A stretch of DNA of 64,000 nucleotides from Bacteroidota bacterium (GTDB lineage Bacteria; Bacteroidota; Ignavibacteria; Palsa-1295): positions 1 to 64,000 of the forward strand of contig JAJPIQ010000015.1 in the NCBI GenBank assembly GCA_021324685.1. The letters are read 5' to 3'. The notes under the pieces were generated by a model that ran no database searches, was not told the DNA's origin, and worked only from the letters and a program-made list of their open reading frames with translations. Below, one piece after another: positions 46,013 to 55,032 of this stretch; within the stretch, counting starts at the first letter, position 1, and the number at the start of each line of letters is the position of its first letter. The position numbers and the translations under genes are program-made.

Positions 46013-47572
46013 GTGCAGCTAAAAACATTCATTAGAGAGAAGAAAAATACCCTAGCGATCCTGGCTCTAAGTCTTATTATTTTCGTTCCGGTTCTTGTGC
46101 AGCCGCTAAGCTTCGACAATGCCATTAATCAGGTAATCTCACTAGATTGGATCCGATATGGGAGAATTCCTTACCTCCAAAGCGTGGATCACAATTTCCC
46201 AGGCATTATATATTTACAAACGATAGGCATTCTTCTTGTCGGCAGCTCCGACATTTCATTCAGGATTTTCGATCTTTTTTTAGAATCGTCTTTTGTTGTC
46301 TTCACATTTTTATTTTTTAGGAAATATTTGGATGATCGTATTGCCGGAATAGGTGCAATATTATATGCATTGTACTATGTTTCCGGAGGATCAATATTGT
46401 ATGGACAACGAGATATTTATGCGACGATGTTGCTCTTTATCGCTATCTCGCTTTCATTCCCACTAATCCGGTTGCGAGATTCGCGGCGTGTATTGTTCAG
46501 CGGGGTCTTTGTAGGACTCTCAATTCTATTCCGTCCTACATCTGCAGTTTTTCTCATCCCCCTGTGTCTTGGAATTTATTGGAATCAAGATAAGGCTAAA
46601 GTCTATCGTAAGATTCTTTTGCTTGTTAGTGCCGCGGCTGTTCCCATTCTGATTGTGATATTATATTACAGCTTTTTGCCTGGTGGAATTAAGGCTCTTT
46701 GGAGCCTTGCAATTAAATTTAACGTCGAGGTTCATTCCAAAATCCCGTCTTCCGATATATTCTGGAGGCCAATGCTCAAATACATTTTTGTTTTGGTTCT
46801 TAGTACATTAGGGCTTTACTCCGGCTCGATCCACAGTTTAAAATACTCGCCAAGCTACGTGGAGCGGCTATTTTTAAAAATTTCTGTTCTATTATCCATC
46901 TTGATCGTGGTCGTCCAAGGGAAAAACTTCCCGAATCATTTTGCAACATTTTTTATGTTTCTTATCCCTTTTGCAGCGATCGGGATTGATCAAATTGTAC
47001 GTCACATAATAAATCCTCTCCGCCAGTTTTATGCCGTCGTGCTATGCTGCTTAATATGCTTTATTCAATTCAATCCTATTTCGCTCACTTCTTTTCTACT
47101 TGGAATACTAGAAAAAAATGACCCATTCCACGCGGTCCAGGAACTGGACTCCGACACTTTATACGGGAGTGCAGTGCAAGATCAATTAATCCGCTATGTG
47201 AACCAACGTTCTGGAATGAGCGATGAAGTCGAAATTTGTTCATTGAACCCGACTGTACGGCTCCATTTACAAAGGAAATGTGCTGGATACTTTCCCTCTC
47301 TTCATCCTCTTGCAGAAACACCTAATTCCGATAAAAACAATAATCCAATTTATTCCGACGACCAAAAAGAATGGCAGACAGACTATGTGCGGAGCATAGC
47401 GGCGGAAAGACCTTTATACGTCATTCTCGCCAGCGAAATGAAATACTGGGCCGTAAAAGATTTTTCGAAATTTTTGCATTCTTTACCAAACTTTGATTCA
47501 ATATTAAACTCAAATTATACACGGGAATGCCAGATCGGAGGGTTTGAAATATACCGCAGAAACTCAAGTTAG
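46013..47572 (+). CDS. GT-C-like multi-pass membrane protein, paralogue of the preceding gene, AT-rich
   Basis: 519 residues starting at a GTG at 46013, 45 bases after the upstream stop. The first loop 'SFDNAINQVISLDWIRYGRIPYLQSVDHNFPGIIYLQTIGILLVG', 'ALYYVSGGSILYGQRDIYATMLL' and the C-terminal 'EWQTDYVRSIAAERPLYVILA' align with the preceding gene. Composition is low in G/C (20 of 60 bases from 46321), unlike its paralogue, so the two have diverged or arrived separately. The stop overlaps the convergent polymerase gene by 4 bases. Probably a glycosyltransferase acting on lipid-linked saccharide in the periplasm (inference). Confidence 0.75.
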   Translation: MQLKTFIREKKNTLAILALSLIIFVPVLVQPLSFDNAINQVISLDWIRYGRIPYLQSVDHNFPGIIYLQTIGILLVGSSDISFRIFDLFLESSFVVFTFLFFRKYLDDRIAGIGAILYALYYVSGGSILYGQRDIYATMLLFIAISLSFPLIRLRDSRRVLFSGVFVGLSILFRPTSAVFLIPLCLGIYWNQDKAKVYRKILLLVSAAAVPILIVILYYSFLPGGIKALWSLAIKFNVEVHSKIPSSDIFWRPMLKYIFVLVLSTLGLYSGSIHSLKYSPSYVERLFLKISVLLSILIVVVQGKNFPNHFATFFMFLIPFAAIGIDQIVRHIINPLRQFYAVVLCCLICFIQFNPISLTSFLLGILEKNDPFHAVQELDSDTLYGSAVQDQLIRYVNQRSGMSDEVEICSLNPTVRLHLQRKCAGYFPSLHPLAETPNSDKNNNPIYSDDQKEWQTDYVRSIAAERPLYVILASEMKYWAVKDFSKFLHSLPNFDSILNSNYTRECQIGGFEIYRRNSS

Positions 47573-49035
47573 CCCCCTTTAGCAGGATCCCTATTTCCAA
47601 GGGATAAGATATACGCAAACGCCATTCCCATCCATATCAACGCAGGCTTCAGATCGAATGTAGGCCCTGTGTATGCGCCGATTAAGGTGATGAGTATAAA
47701 TGCTGCGACACCTCGGATAACGACCCGATCACGAGCAAGCAGTTGTTTTGATCGAGAAAGCTTAAATGCTTTATTCAGGTACCATGCACTGCTCAAGACG
47801 AAAAGAGACATTCCTACAAAACCAGTCTTAAAAATGAGGTAAAGATAACTATTATGACTAAATCCCATCCATTCATGAGATCGCAAAATAATATTGAACG
47901 CCCGAAACTGAGTTCCAAAGCCATGACCAAGAATCGGCGCTTGGATAATCCTGGTCCATTCATCGCGCCATTCAGCAAAGCGATTCAGTAAAGACAGATC
48001 TCTCGTACCATGCTGTAGAGTTATAAACCGGGCTCCGAAACTCATCAACAATAAATGAATAATTCTAATAGATAACAAGACGGGTAGAATCAAAACAATA
48101 AAAATGGATCCCGCAAGAAGTGCATGCCGAATTCCAAGTTTACGTTCGTCTGTGTTGCCTAGCATCCATACAACCATGATCCCAAATAATACAGCCACAT
48201 ACATGGTGCGTGTAAATGACGCTGCTAAGCCCGCGAATGCAAGGAACAAGAAGAGAATCGAGAGAATAATAATCAAGCGCCGTCTGACGACCATCAATAT
48301 GGAAGTAAGAATCAATATCGTAAGACACGTTAAACTCAAATCGAGTGCCGAACGCCCTGTTTGATAGAGGAAATAGGCCCGTGCCACATTGTTGTGAAAA
48401 ACATAAAGATTCCAAATGATAATAATAAAACCGGCGAATAGAACAGTTGAAAATAACCGCCTCTCCGCTACGGACCCTGGCTCGATAAATCGCTCATATA
48501 AAATCGGCAGCACTAGCAGGGGTGCAAGATTCAAGAGCTCGCGAAGTCCGTCCATAAAGGAATTATGCTGATTCGTAATTCCAATGATCGTTCCTCCGAC
48601 GGACCAGACAAAAAACAGGGCCATTAATAATTGGCCCGGGAAGTGACTTAAGGTTTCCCGATCGATCAGGCGGATGCGAACTAACCAGTATCCAAAAATT
48701 CCAGCAAGGACGACACCCAAGACTAAATCGAATACCGAAGGGGCATTACCGGTTGTTGCGTCTTTTCCATGAACGGTCAACGCAACATTGATAAGAATGA
48801 CAGCAAACACCGACGCTACTCCATTGCGAATAACGGCGAAAAGGGCACCAACGCCAATAAGTGCGGCGATCGGTAGCAGCGATTGGGTCAGGAACATCGA
48901 GGCACCCAGTACGAGCGTCACTCCAATTCCAATCAGGATTTGGTTCCGAATCGATAGCTCGAACGCTCCGCGCGGAACCCGAATCCTCAGCGGACCAGAA
49001 CTTGCGAAAACGGGATCTGCGGTGAGGAGAGACAT
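47569..49035 (-). CDS. O-antigen ligase/polymerase-like protein (Wzy/WaaL family)
   Basis: 488 residues with about twelve hydrophobic segments. Near the C-terminal end of the largest periplasmic loop there is 'APILGHGFGTQFRAFNIILRSHEWMGFSHNSYLYLIFKTGFVG', which matches the Wzy_C signature (the 'G.G...... HN.YL..... G..G' pattern with its His). Members polymerise repeat units or ligate glycan to lipid in the periplasm; in this locus the polymerase role is more likely. The start shares one base with the preceding stop (TAATG overlap with the Wzz-type gene). The sequence is somewhat AT-rich. Confidence 0.87.
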   Translation of the reverse strand: MSLLTADPVFASSGPLRIRVPRGAFELSIRNQILIGIGVTLVLGASMFLTQSLLPIAALIGVGALFAVIRNGVASVFAVILINVALTVHGKDATTGNAPSVFDLVLGVVLAGIFGYWLVRIRLIDRETLSHFPGQLLMALFFVWSVGGTIIGITNQHNSFMDGLRELLNLAPLLVLPILYERFIEPGSVAERRLFSTVLFAGFIIIIWNLYVFHNNVARAYFLYQTGRSALDLSLTCLTILILTSILMVVRRRLIIILSILFLFLAFAGLAASFTRTMYVAVLFGIMVVWMLGNTDERKLGIRHALLAGSIFIVLILPVLLSIRIIHLLLMSFGARFITLQHGTRDLSLLNRFAEWRDEWTRIIQAPILGHGFGTQFRAFNIILRSHEWMGFSHNSYLYLIFKTGFVGMSLFVLSSAWYLNKAFKLSRSKQLLARDRVVIRGVAAFILITLIGAYTGPTFDLKPALIWMGMAFAYILSLGNRDPAKGG

Positions 49036-50282
49036 TAAATTCCCAGACGCTGACGGTCCCGAGCGAAATTCGTGCGTAGTTCCTGTGAGCCCGAGAGCAA
49101 GAGCAGCACGACGGACATCACGACCGCCGTTCCGATAAAGGCCGCCAGCAAAATGATGGAACGATGTGGGCCGGATTTATGGACCGGCACTGTTGCGCTA
49201 TCGAGCGTTACAAAGCCATACAGGTTTTTTTCCTGGTCGAGCTTCGCCTCTTCGTAGGCAGGCAACAAAAATGCTTTTAGCTTGCTCTGGATCTCGAATT
49301 CGCGCATCAGGCTAAGGTATTGGATCGCGACTTCCGGAAGGACATTCGTTGGTACGAAGGAACTCGCTTTTTCGTCCATTCCTGCGTTCATTTGACCGAG
49401 CTTCGATTCGAGTTCGGCAATAGTCGTTTGATAGACATTCACATCGCTCGAATTCGAACCGTATAATTTTTTAGCATTCTCGAGCTGAATTTCCGCAGCG
49501 GTCTTTTGTTCCTCAAGATCGGCCACGGCTGTCATTTCTGCACGAGCCTGTTCCGTGAGCGAATAGATCCCATATTTTTTCTGGAAAGCGAGGAACGCTT
49601 TTTCCGCTGTGTCCAGGTCAGAGAGGTTTCGATTGTATCGCGCCGCGACGGCCGTTATGTTGTGCTCTGCTTCGTCCTTGGCAAGGCGCGTGTTGATGTT
49701 GTTGAGTTCCAGAACGACGACGTTCGCCACTTCGGCCGCGCGGCGTGGACTGGTATCTTCGAAGCTAATAATAAAATTCCCCTCTTCGCTTTGTTCGCCG
49801 TCCAGGTGCTTCGAAAAATCGTCCACCGCATCAGGAATGTTTTTTTCCTTATAGATTGAGACATAGTTATACTCCCGGACAATTTTTTCCATTAGCTCGC
49901 GGCTTTGGAGGAGCGATAGCGGAGTGTAACTGTCCTCACCGCCGCCCATTCCAAGCTTCGAAAGGCCAAGATCCTTCAAGCTTCCGGCGATACCAGATGT
50001 GATATTATCGAGTGCGCCGCCCTGATGCCGCGCCGGCAGTACCACGGCCCGAGCCTTGTAGTAATTGGGCATTTGCGTAAAGGCATACCATGCAGTTCCC
50101 GCTGTAACCGCAACGCAAACTCCAAGAATCAGCCATTTATGCCGTAAAAGAATCGCGACATTCTCGACCCAGGCCTTGCGTGCAGGACTAAGCGTTGAAT
50201 GATTTTCTGAAAGCAATGGAACAGTACCTCCTACGGCGGCGTGAGCGGAGGAAAGCGGCGTTTCAGTTCTGGTTGCGTCCAT
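49035..50282 (-). CDS. Wzz/GNVR-type polysaccharide co-polymerase (chain-length determinant)
   Basis: 415 residues from the ATG at 50282; the longer frame to 50315 begins inside the upstream gene. Two membrane segments bracket a large periplasmic coiled region: 'HKWLILGVCVAVTAGTAWYAF' near residue 50, and 'RSIILLAAFIGTAVVMSVVLLLL' near the C-terminus, with long helices between ('AEKAFLAFQKKYGIYSLTEQARAEM'). No C-terminal tyrosine-kinase domain is present, unlike Wzc. It would set chain length together with the polymerase and contact the outer-membrane exporter. Confidence 0.9.
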   Translation of the reverse strand: MDATRTETPLSSAHAAVGGTVPLLSENHSTLSPARKAWVENVAILLRHKWLILGVCVAVTAGTAWYAFTQMPNYYKARAVVLPARHQGGALDNITSGIAGSLKDLGLSKLGMGGGEDSYTPLSLLQSRELMEKIVREYNYVSIYKEKNIPDAVDDFSKHLDGEQSEEGNFIISFEDTSPRRAAEVANVVVLELNNINTRLAKDEAEHNITAVAARYNRNLSDLDTAEKAFLAFQKKYGIYSLTEQARAEMTAVADLEEQKTAAEIQLENAKKLYGSNSSDVNVYQTTIAELESKLGQMNAGMDEKASSFVPTNVLPEVAIQYLSLMREFEIQSKLKAFLLPAYEEAKLDQEKNLYGFVTLDSATVPVHKSGPHRSIILLAAFIGTAVVMSVVLLLLSGSQELRTNFARDRQRLGI

Positions 50283-50292
50283 GGAGTATGTA

Positions 50293-52035
50293 TTAAAACA
50301 GCGCGCGGGCGCCAATAGCGACGAGTGTCTCCGGCAGTTCTCGCGGTGCCTGAGATATGGAAAGACCGGTCAGGTCCATTCCTGGAGTTTGAGGAATCTC
50401 AGTTAAGTAATCGACGCTCTTCTTTGTTCCGCTCATAAAGAAAGTTAGTCCACGCCACGGTTCGAATTCAATATCGGCAGTAATCGTGAAGATATTCAGA
50501 CGGCGGCCGGCAAGGAAATGCGTGTCATTCGGAGCGCCCTGCGCATTCATACTGACGCGATAGTCCGCGCCGGCATTGTAGACCAAATTGCCGGTCGAGT
50601 CGTAGAGGTTTTCGCCTCGTTCGACGAGTTGCCCCTCCAAAGAAAAGATCCACTTCTCGCTTGGGGCCCATCGAAGTTTCGACCAAAAGCTTTGGGAGTT
50701 CGGTCCGATCTGTGCCCCGAGCAGCGTTTGTGAGGTCGAGTACGAACCCGCCGTATCCCAGTGTGTGTAGGTATAAGGCTCGACACGGATCCACTCGGCT
50801 TCCCAGTCGAGATCGGGAATCCCGAACGCACCGGCCCACATACCGCCCGCCTGCCACGCCCATTTGTTCGACCAATAGCCGGTCCCGACTTTGCTGGCAA
50901 CAAAATCATCGAGCAATGCCTGACCGCGAAGTTCCACACCCGGTGCCACCTGCCACAGGGTGTGCGTAGCAAGCAGGGCGTTGTCGCGGTCCTGATCGTC
51001 AAGACCCTTTTTTACGGTATTTAAAAACGAAAATGGAATTAAATATCCAAGTTCGTACCGCTCGGTAAAGACCATAATGTCCGTAAACCCAAGTTCGAAA
51101 TGCCGGCCGATGTCGAACGTCAGGTCATGCAGGGCGATAAGCTTCAACGGGTACGGCGGTTCGATGCTAAACGTGTCTTGCACGAGCGATCCATAAATCA
51201 TTTGATAGCGAACGGCATCGACATGCGCGGCCAAACTAATAAAATTGAAATAAGGAACATTTGGAGAGAGGATCACATCGTCGTTCTGGAAGCCGCCTCC
51301 GATGGAGATCGCTTCGCGGGCCAATTTCCCGGTGAACCAGTCGTTATTGTATGTCAGCTCGTCCGAGGTAAAATCGAAAAACTGCTGGGAAAAATCGGCG
51401 AGATCGTGGTTCTTTGCCAGGGAAGGATCTTCGAGAGCAAGCTGGGAATTCCCGAATTTCTCACCGTTCGTCGTCTGCATAAAATAGCCAACGCGCCCAC
51501 TAAGCGTTCCGGAAAAGCGTCCGCCGATATTTCCCAGGAGGACGGACGCATCATCGGGACTGGTACGATGTCGAAGTTCTAAGCTCGCGATACCGTGGAT
51601 GAAGAGGTCCGATCGAGTGAAATCATCGTACCATTGGTACAGATATTTATCTTTATCGGTAAAAATGCCACTCCAAAAGAGTGGCTCGGCCTCATGGGAA
51701 GGAAACATCGTCACAGCCTCGCGCGGCTCATGTGCGTACGTACGAAGATATTTTCGTACGAGATCGTGCTCTGCATTTGAAAGTCTGTTGGAAGTGTCCG
51801 CCTGGCGTAAGAATTGCGCGACTTCAAATTCCGAAATCGGGAGTTGAGCCTCCGAATATCCTTCGATCACTTCAAGGACCGAAAGATGGCGTAGAAAGTC
51901 GTACACCGGGTCGCCGAGCGGTACCTGCTCGACGCCGATATGGGGGGCAGATGTCAGCGCCTGCGCAAACGCCGGAGCGTGCATTGCTAAGCTGGCAAGC
52001 GCTGCAATTACGAGAACACGTGAGAGTTTATGCAC
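50293..52035 (-). CDS. Wzi-like capsule assembly outer-membrane protein
   Basis: 580 residues with a cleavable signal peptide ('VLVIAALASLAMHAPAFAQA'). The mature protein begins with a helical region ('DFLRHLSVLEVIEGYSEAQLPISEFEVAQFLRQAD') and continues as an aromatic-rich beta-barrel, ending in Phe ('AIGARALF'). Stretches such as 'FFDFTSDELTYNNDWFTGKLAREAISIGGG' and 'LIALHDLTFDIGRHFELGFTDIMVFTERYELGYLIPFSFLN' resemble the Wzi/Caps_assemb family. Wzi barrels bind capsule at the cell surface. The neighbouring exporter and co-polymerase genes support this role. Confidence 0.8.
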   Translation of the reverse strand: MHKLSRVLVIAALASLAMHAPAFAQALTSAPHIGVEQVPLGDPVYDFLRHLSVLEVIEGYSEAQLPISEFEVAQFLRQADTSNRLSNAEHDLVRKYLRTYAHEPREAVTMFPSHEAEPLFWSGIFTDKDKYLYQWYDDFTRSDLFIHGIASLELRHRTSPDDASVLLGNIGGRFSGTLSGRVGYFMQTTNGEKFGNSQLALEDPSLAKNHDLADFSQQFFDFTSDELTYNNDWFTGKLAREAISIGGGFQNDDVILSPNVPYFNFISLAAHVDAVRYQMIYGSLVQDTFSIEPPYPLKLIALHDLTFDIGRHFELGFTDIMVFTERYELGYLIPFSFLNTVKKGLDDQDRDNALLATHTLWQVAPGVELRGQALLDDFVASKVGTGYWSNKWAWQAGGMWAGAFGIPDLDWEAEWIRVEPYTYTHWDTAGSYSTSQTLLGAQIGPNSQSFWSKLRWAPSEKWIFSLEGQLVERGENLYDSTGNLVYNAGADYRVSMNAQGAPNDTHFLAGRRLNIFTITADIEFEPWRGLTFFMSGTKKSVDYLTEIPQTPGMDLTGLSISQAPRELPETLVAIGARALF

Positions 52036-52038
52036 CCG

Positions 52039-53781
52039 TCACTTTTTAAGGAAGGTCAAATATAAGCCAGTGATCAAGCCTCCAAGGCCAAAGACAAGAC
52101 CGGCGATCGTTTGAATATTCTGTGTCGTGTAATTTTCGGGCAAGTCTGGAACCTTTGGAATAAAAATTTCATCGCCAGGTTCGATCTTCGTATCGCTGGG
52201 GTCCATCCATGCTTTTGTCCGAAGCTTGATCACCGCCATTTGAGATTTGTCGGCACCGTTCGCATAACCACCGGCCTGTGAAATATAATATTTCAGGGAA
52301 GCGCCTTCCTGGTATTGCACATAGCCGGCATTATTTACGAAGCCATAGACATAGACGGTCGTCGGCTGTTTCGGAATTTCGATCTCGTCGCCATCACGTA
52401 ATGTCACGTCCTGAGAGTGATCATTCTGCACAAAGAGCCGATCCATATCGGTCACAACGACGGGCGGCCGAATGGACATCTGGCGCTGGAAGTTGATCGT
52501 GTCCGAAACGCCAAGATTCTCGAGACGAGTTATTTTCGAAATTTCTTCAGGTGTTCCGGCCGTAAGTCGCTCATCAGAACCATGTCGTAAAATTTCACCT
52601 CCGGTCGGATATGCTGCCGGTGTGAGGCCACCGGCTTCACGGATAACTTCTGAAAGCGTCGTTTGTCCATCGGTGATCGGATAGACTCCGGGTTCCGCGA
52701 CTTCACCACGGACCGCGACCACCGCCGCTTTATGCGATTCCGGAAGGAAACGGACTACAATGCGATCGTTCGGTTCCAGCGCAACATCGGGGACGCGATG
52801 CGCGACGATTGCAGAAAGATCGTAAACCGTCGGATCGGTTGATCCATTGTCGCTTAAACGGGTAACTTCCACGTGGTGAAGATCGGCATCGGCCGAAGGG
52901 CCGAATGCGTATCGAATTGCAGCGGAAAGCGAATCTCCCCGGACAAATTCAAAATCGCCTGCCGCCTGGACCGCGCCATAGACCCCAAGAGATGGCGCGC
53001 GCAAGTCGCGAAAGGGGACCAGAATGACATCTCCTTCGCGAAGGGGGGGAGCCGCTTTGGGATCATGCGTCGAATTGTAGCGCACGAGATCGACACGCTC
53101 GGAGGTCCCATCGCCATGGGTAACGGTAATATACCGTTCACTGGCCGGAGCCACTTCGCGCTCGCCGAAGATAGATTCCAAATGTTTCTTTCCATTCTCT
53201 TCCATTTCGCGCTGCTTTTCCGTTCCAGGATCGTGCTGCTCGAGCGCAGGGTCGACATGATTCGCGAGATCGACCGCCAGGTCCGCACGGGTGGCCGAAG
53301 AAAGCGCGTAGAGGCCAGGCATCGCAACGTCCCCTTCGACCTTCACATAAATTTTTCTCGGCTGGTAAAGCGCGAGTGTGATTGGTGGGCCGCCACTCTG
53401 CGACTTCGTTCTTGCGAAGGACTCGTTGGCTTTTTCCAGAACTTCCGTTTGAATTTCCGCCAGCGTCTTGCCACGAACATCGAATGCTCCCAAATTAGGA
53501 ATGAGCAGCATATTGTCGGACGAAATGACCGGATAGTATGCATCGCCACTCGTCCAGAAACGGCATTGTAGCACATCGCCGGGTCCCAAATGATATTCGG
53601 TCGGGTCGATACTGCTTTCGAAGGCCATTGATTCTGTGGCAGAGGGTGGCTGCATGGTCTTCTCTGAACCGAGTTTCGGGATCGAACTTTGCGTTCCCAT
53701 CGGCGACGTCACTTGTGCGTGCAGCGTAGGAGCGGCAAGGGCTGCCAGAAAGAAGAAAAAAATGGTCCTGTTGCTCTTCAA
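52039..53781 (-). CDS. Polysaccharide export protein with SLBB domains (Wza/KpsD-like)
   Basis: 580 residues from a TTG at 53781, which gives a TTGA overlap with the epimerase gene and leads straight into a signal peptide ('TIFFFFLAALAAPTLHAQ'). A Poly_export domain begins at 'EYHLGPGDVLQCRFW', and four SLBB-like units follow ('VEGDVAMPGLYAL', 'VYGAVQAAGDFEF', 'VRGEVAEPGVYPI', 'VYGFVNNAGYVQY'). A C-terminal hydrophobic stretch ('IQTIAGLVFGLGGLITGLYLTFL') could span the outer or inner membrane. It forms the export channel for the finished polysaccharide. Confidence 0.92.
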   Translation of the reverse strand: MKSNRTIFFFFLAALAAPTLHAQVTSPMGTQSSIPKLGSEKTMQPPSATESMAFESSIDPTEYHLGPGDVLQCRFWTSGDAYYPVISSDNMLLIPNLGAFDVRGKTLAEIQTEVLEKANESFARTKSQSGGPPITLALYQPRKIYVKVEGDVAMPGLYALSSATRADLAVDLANHVDPALEQHDPGTEKQREMEENGKKHLESIFGEREVAPASERYITVTHGDGTSERVDLVRYNSTHDPKAAPPLREGDVILVPFRDLRAPSLGVYGAVQAAGDFEFVRGDSLSAAIRYAFGPSADADLHHVEVTRLSDNGSTDPTVYDLSAIVAHRVPDVALEPNDRIVVRFLPESHKAAVVAVRGEVAEPGVYPITDGQTTLSEVIREAGGLTPAAYPTGGEILRHGSDERLTAGTPEEISKITRLENLGVSDTINFQRQMSIRPPVVVTDMDRLFVQNDHSQDVTLRDGDEIEIPKQPTTVYVYGFVNNAGYVQYQEGASLKYYISQAGGYANGADKSQMAVIKLRTKAWMDPSDTKIEPGDEIFIPKVPDLPENYTTQNIQTIAGLVFGLGGLITGLYLTFLKK

Positions 53782-54881
53782 AGTCGTTCTTCTAAAATTT
53801 TTGCAATGCGCTGGGCGGCATGGCCGTCCCAAAGATCTGGCACTGCGTGCGATTTCCAGTTCCCACGCAGGGCGCGCCTCGTATCCTCGAGTACACGGTC
53901 AAAATTCAACCCGAGTAACTCGTTGGTTCCCTGTTCGACCGTCACGGGCCGCTCAGTATTTTCACGGAGCGTAATGCATGGCGTTCCGAGCGCGGTCGTC
54001 TCCTCCTGAATGCCCCCCGAATCCGTCAGCACGACGCCGGCCTGATCCTGCAGGGCCAGAAAATCGAGATAGCCGACCGGATCGATGAGCGCAAGCGTTG
54101 TATTCTGCGCAGTGCGTTCGGCCAGGCCAAATTCTTCGAGGCGCTTCCGGGTCCGTGGATGAACAGGAAATAAGATTCGGGGCGTGAACGCTTCCATCCG
54201 CTCAAAAAGCTCCACGAAGCGCGATAATGAGGCCATATCGTCAACATTACTTGGCCGGTGCAGGGTAACGAGCGCATATTTTTTTCCCTCGATGTTGTAT
54301 TTTTTCGCAAGTTGCGGAAACCGCTCACGTGCATTAGGTAAATATTTTTGCACCGAGTCGATCATCGTATTACCGACGAAAAAGACTTTCTTATTTTCGA
54401 TTCCTTCGTGCTCAAGGTTTTTTAACCCGCTGGGCTCGGTCACAAAACAAAAGTCGGAAAATTCATCGGCAACGATACGGTTAATTTCCTCCGGCATGTT
54501 GCGGTCGAACGAGCGTAAACCGGATTCAATATGGGCAAGCCGAATTCCCCCCTTCGCAGCAACAAGTGCCGTTGCGAGCGTGGAATTCACATCGCCGGCT
54601 ACCATGACAAGATCGGGCTTTTCTTCGCCAAGCAGCTTCTCCATTTCGATCATGACCTTAGCCGTCTGCTCCGCATGGGAACCGGAGCCAACTCCCAAAA
54701 ACCGGTCGGGTTGCGGCATATCGAGATCGCGGAAAAAAACGTCCGACATATTCGCATCGTAATGCTGCCCCGTGTGGACGAGTGTACACTCGAATTTGCC
54801 GCTCTTTTTTACGGCTTCGAGGACCGGTGCGACCTTCATAAAATTAGGCCGGGCGCCTACCACGAAGAGAATACGTTTCAT
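53778..54881 (-). CDS. wecB: UDP-N-acetylglucosamine 2-epimerase (non-hydrolysing)
   Basis: 367 residues from the ATG at 54881, at the conserved first strand 'RILFVVGARPNFMKVAPVLEA'; the frame is open to 54944 without meaning. Other family stretches are 'LVHTGQHYDANMSDVFF', 'LAHIESGLRSFDRNMPEEINR', 'LVTLHRPSNVD' and the UDP site 'LTDSGGIQEETTALGTPCITLRENTERP'. It interconverts UDP-GlcNAc and UDP-ManNAc, supplying a precursor for the polysaccharide. The 4-base TTGA overlap couples it to the export gene. Confidence 0.96.
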   Translation of the reverse strand: MKRILFVVGARPNFMKVAPVLEAVKKSGKFECTLVHTGQHYDANMSDVFFRDLDMPQPDRFLGVGSGSHAEQTAKVMIEMEKLLGEEKPDLVMVAGDVNSTLATALVAAKGGIRLAHIESGLRSFDRNMPEEINRIVADEFSDFCFVTEPSGLKNLEHEGIENKKVFFVGNTMIDSVQKYLPNARERFPQLAKKYNIEGKKYALVTLHRPSNVDDMASLSRFVELFERMEAFTPRILFPVHPRTRKRLEEFGLAERTAQNTTLALIDPVGYLDFLALQDQAGVVLTDSGGIQEETTALGTPCITLRENTERPVTVEQGTNELLGLNFDRVLEDTRRALRGNWKSHAVPDLWDGHAAQRIAKILEERL

Positions 54882-55032
54882 ATATTGGAGAATCAGCAAA
54901 AATGCGAGTACGGTGTTTTTTGAAATTAGTTTAGTCCCGGACAAATTCCTTGAACCCTATCGTTAGCAACGCCTTTAATGCAGCATGTAACAAACAAGTC
55001 CTTCCCGTGTTATTTGCCGGAGGGTTTAAGCA

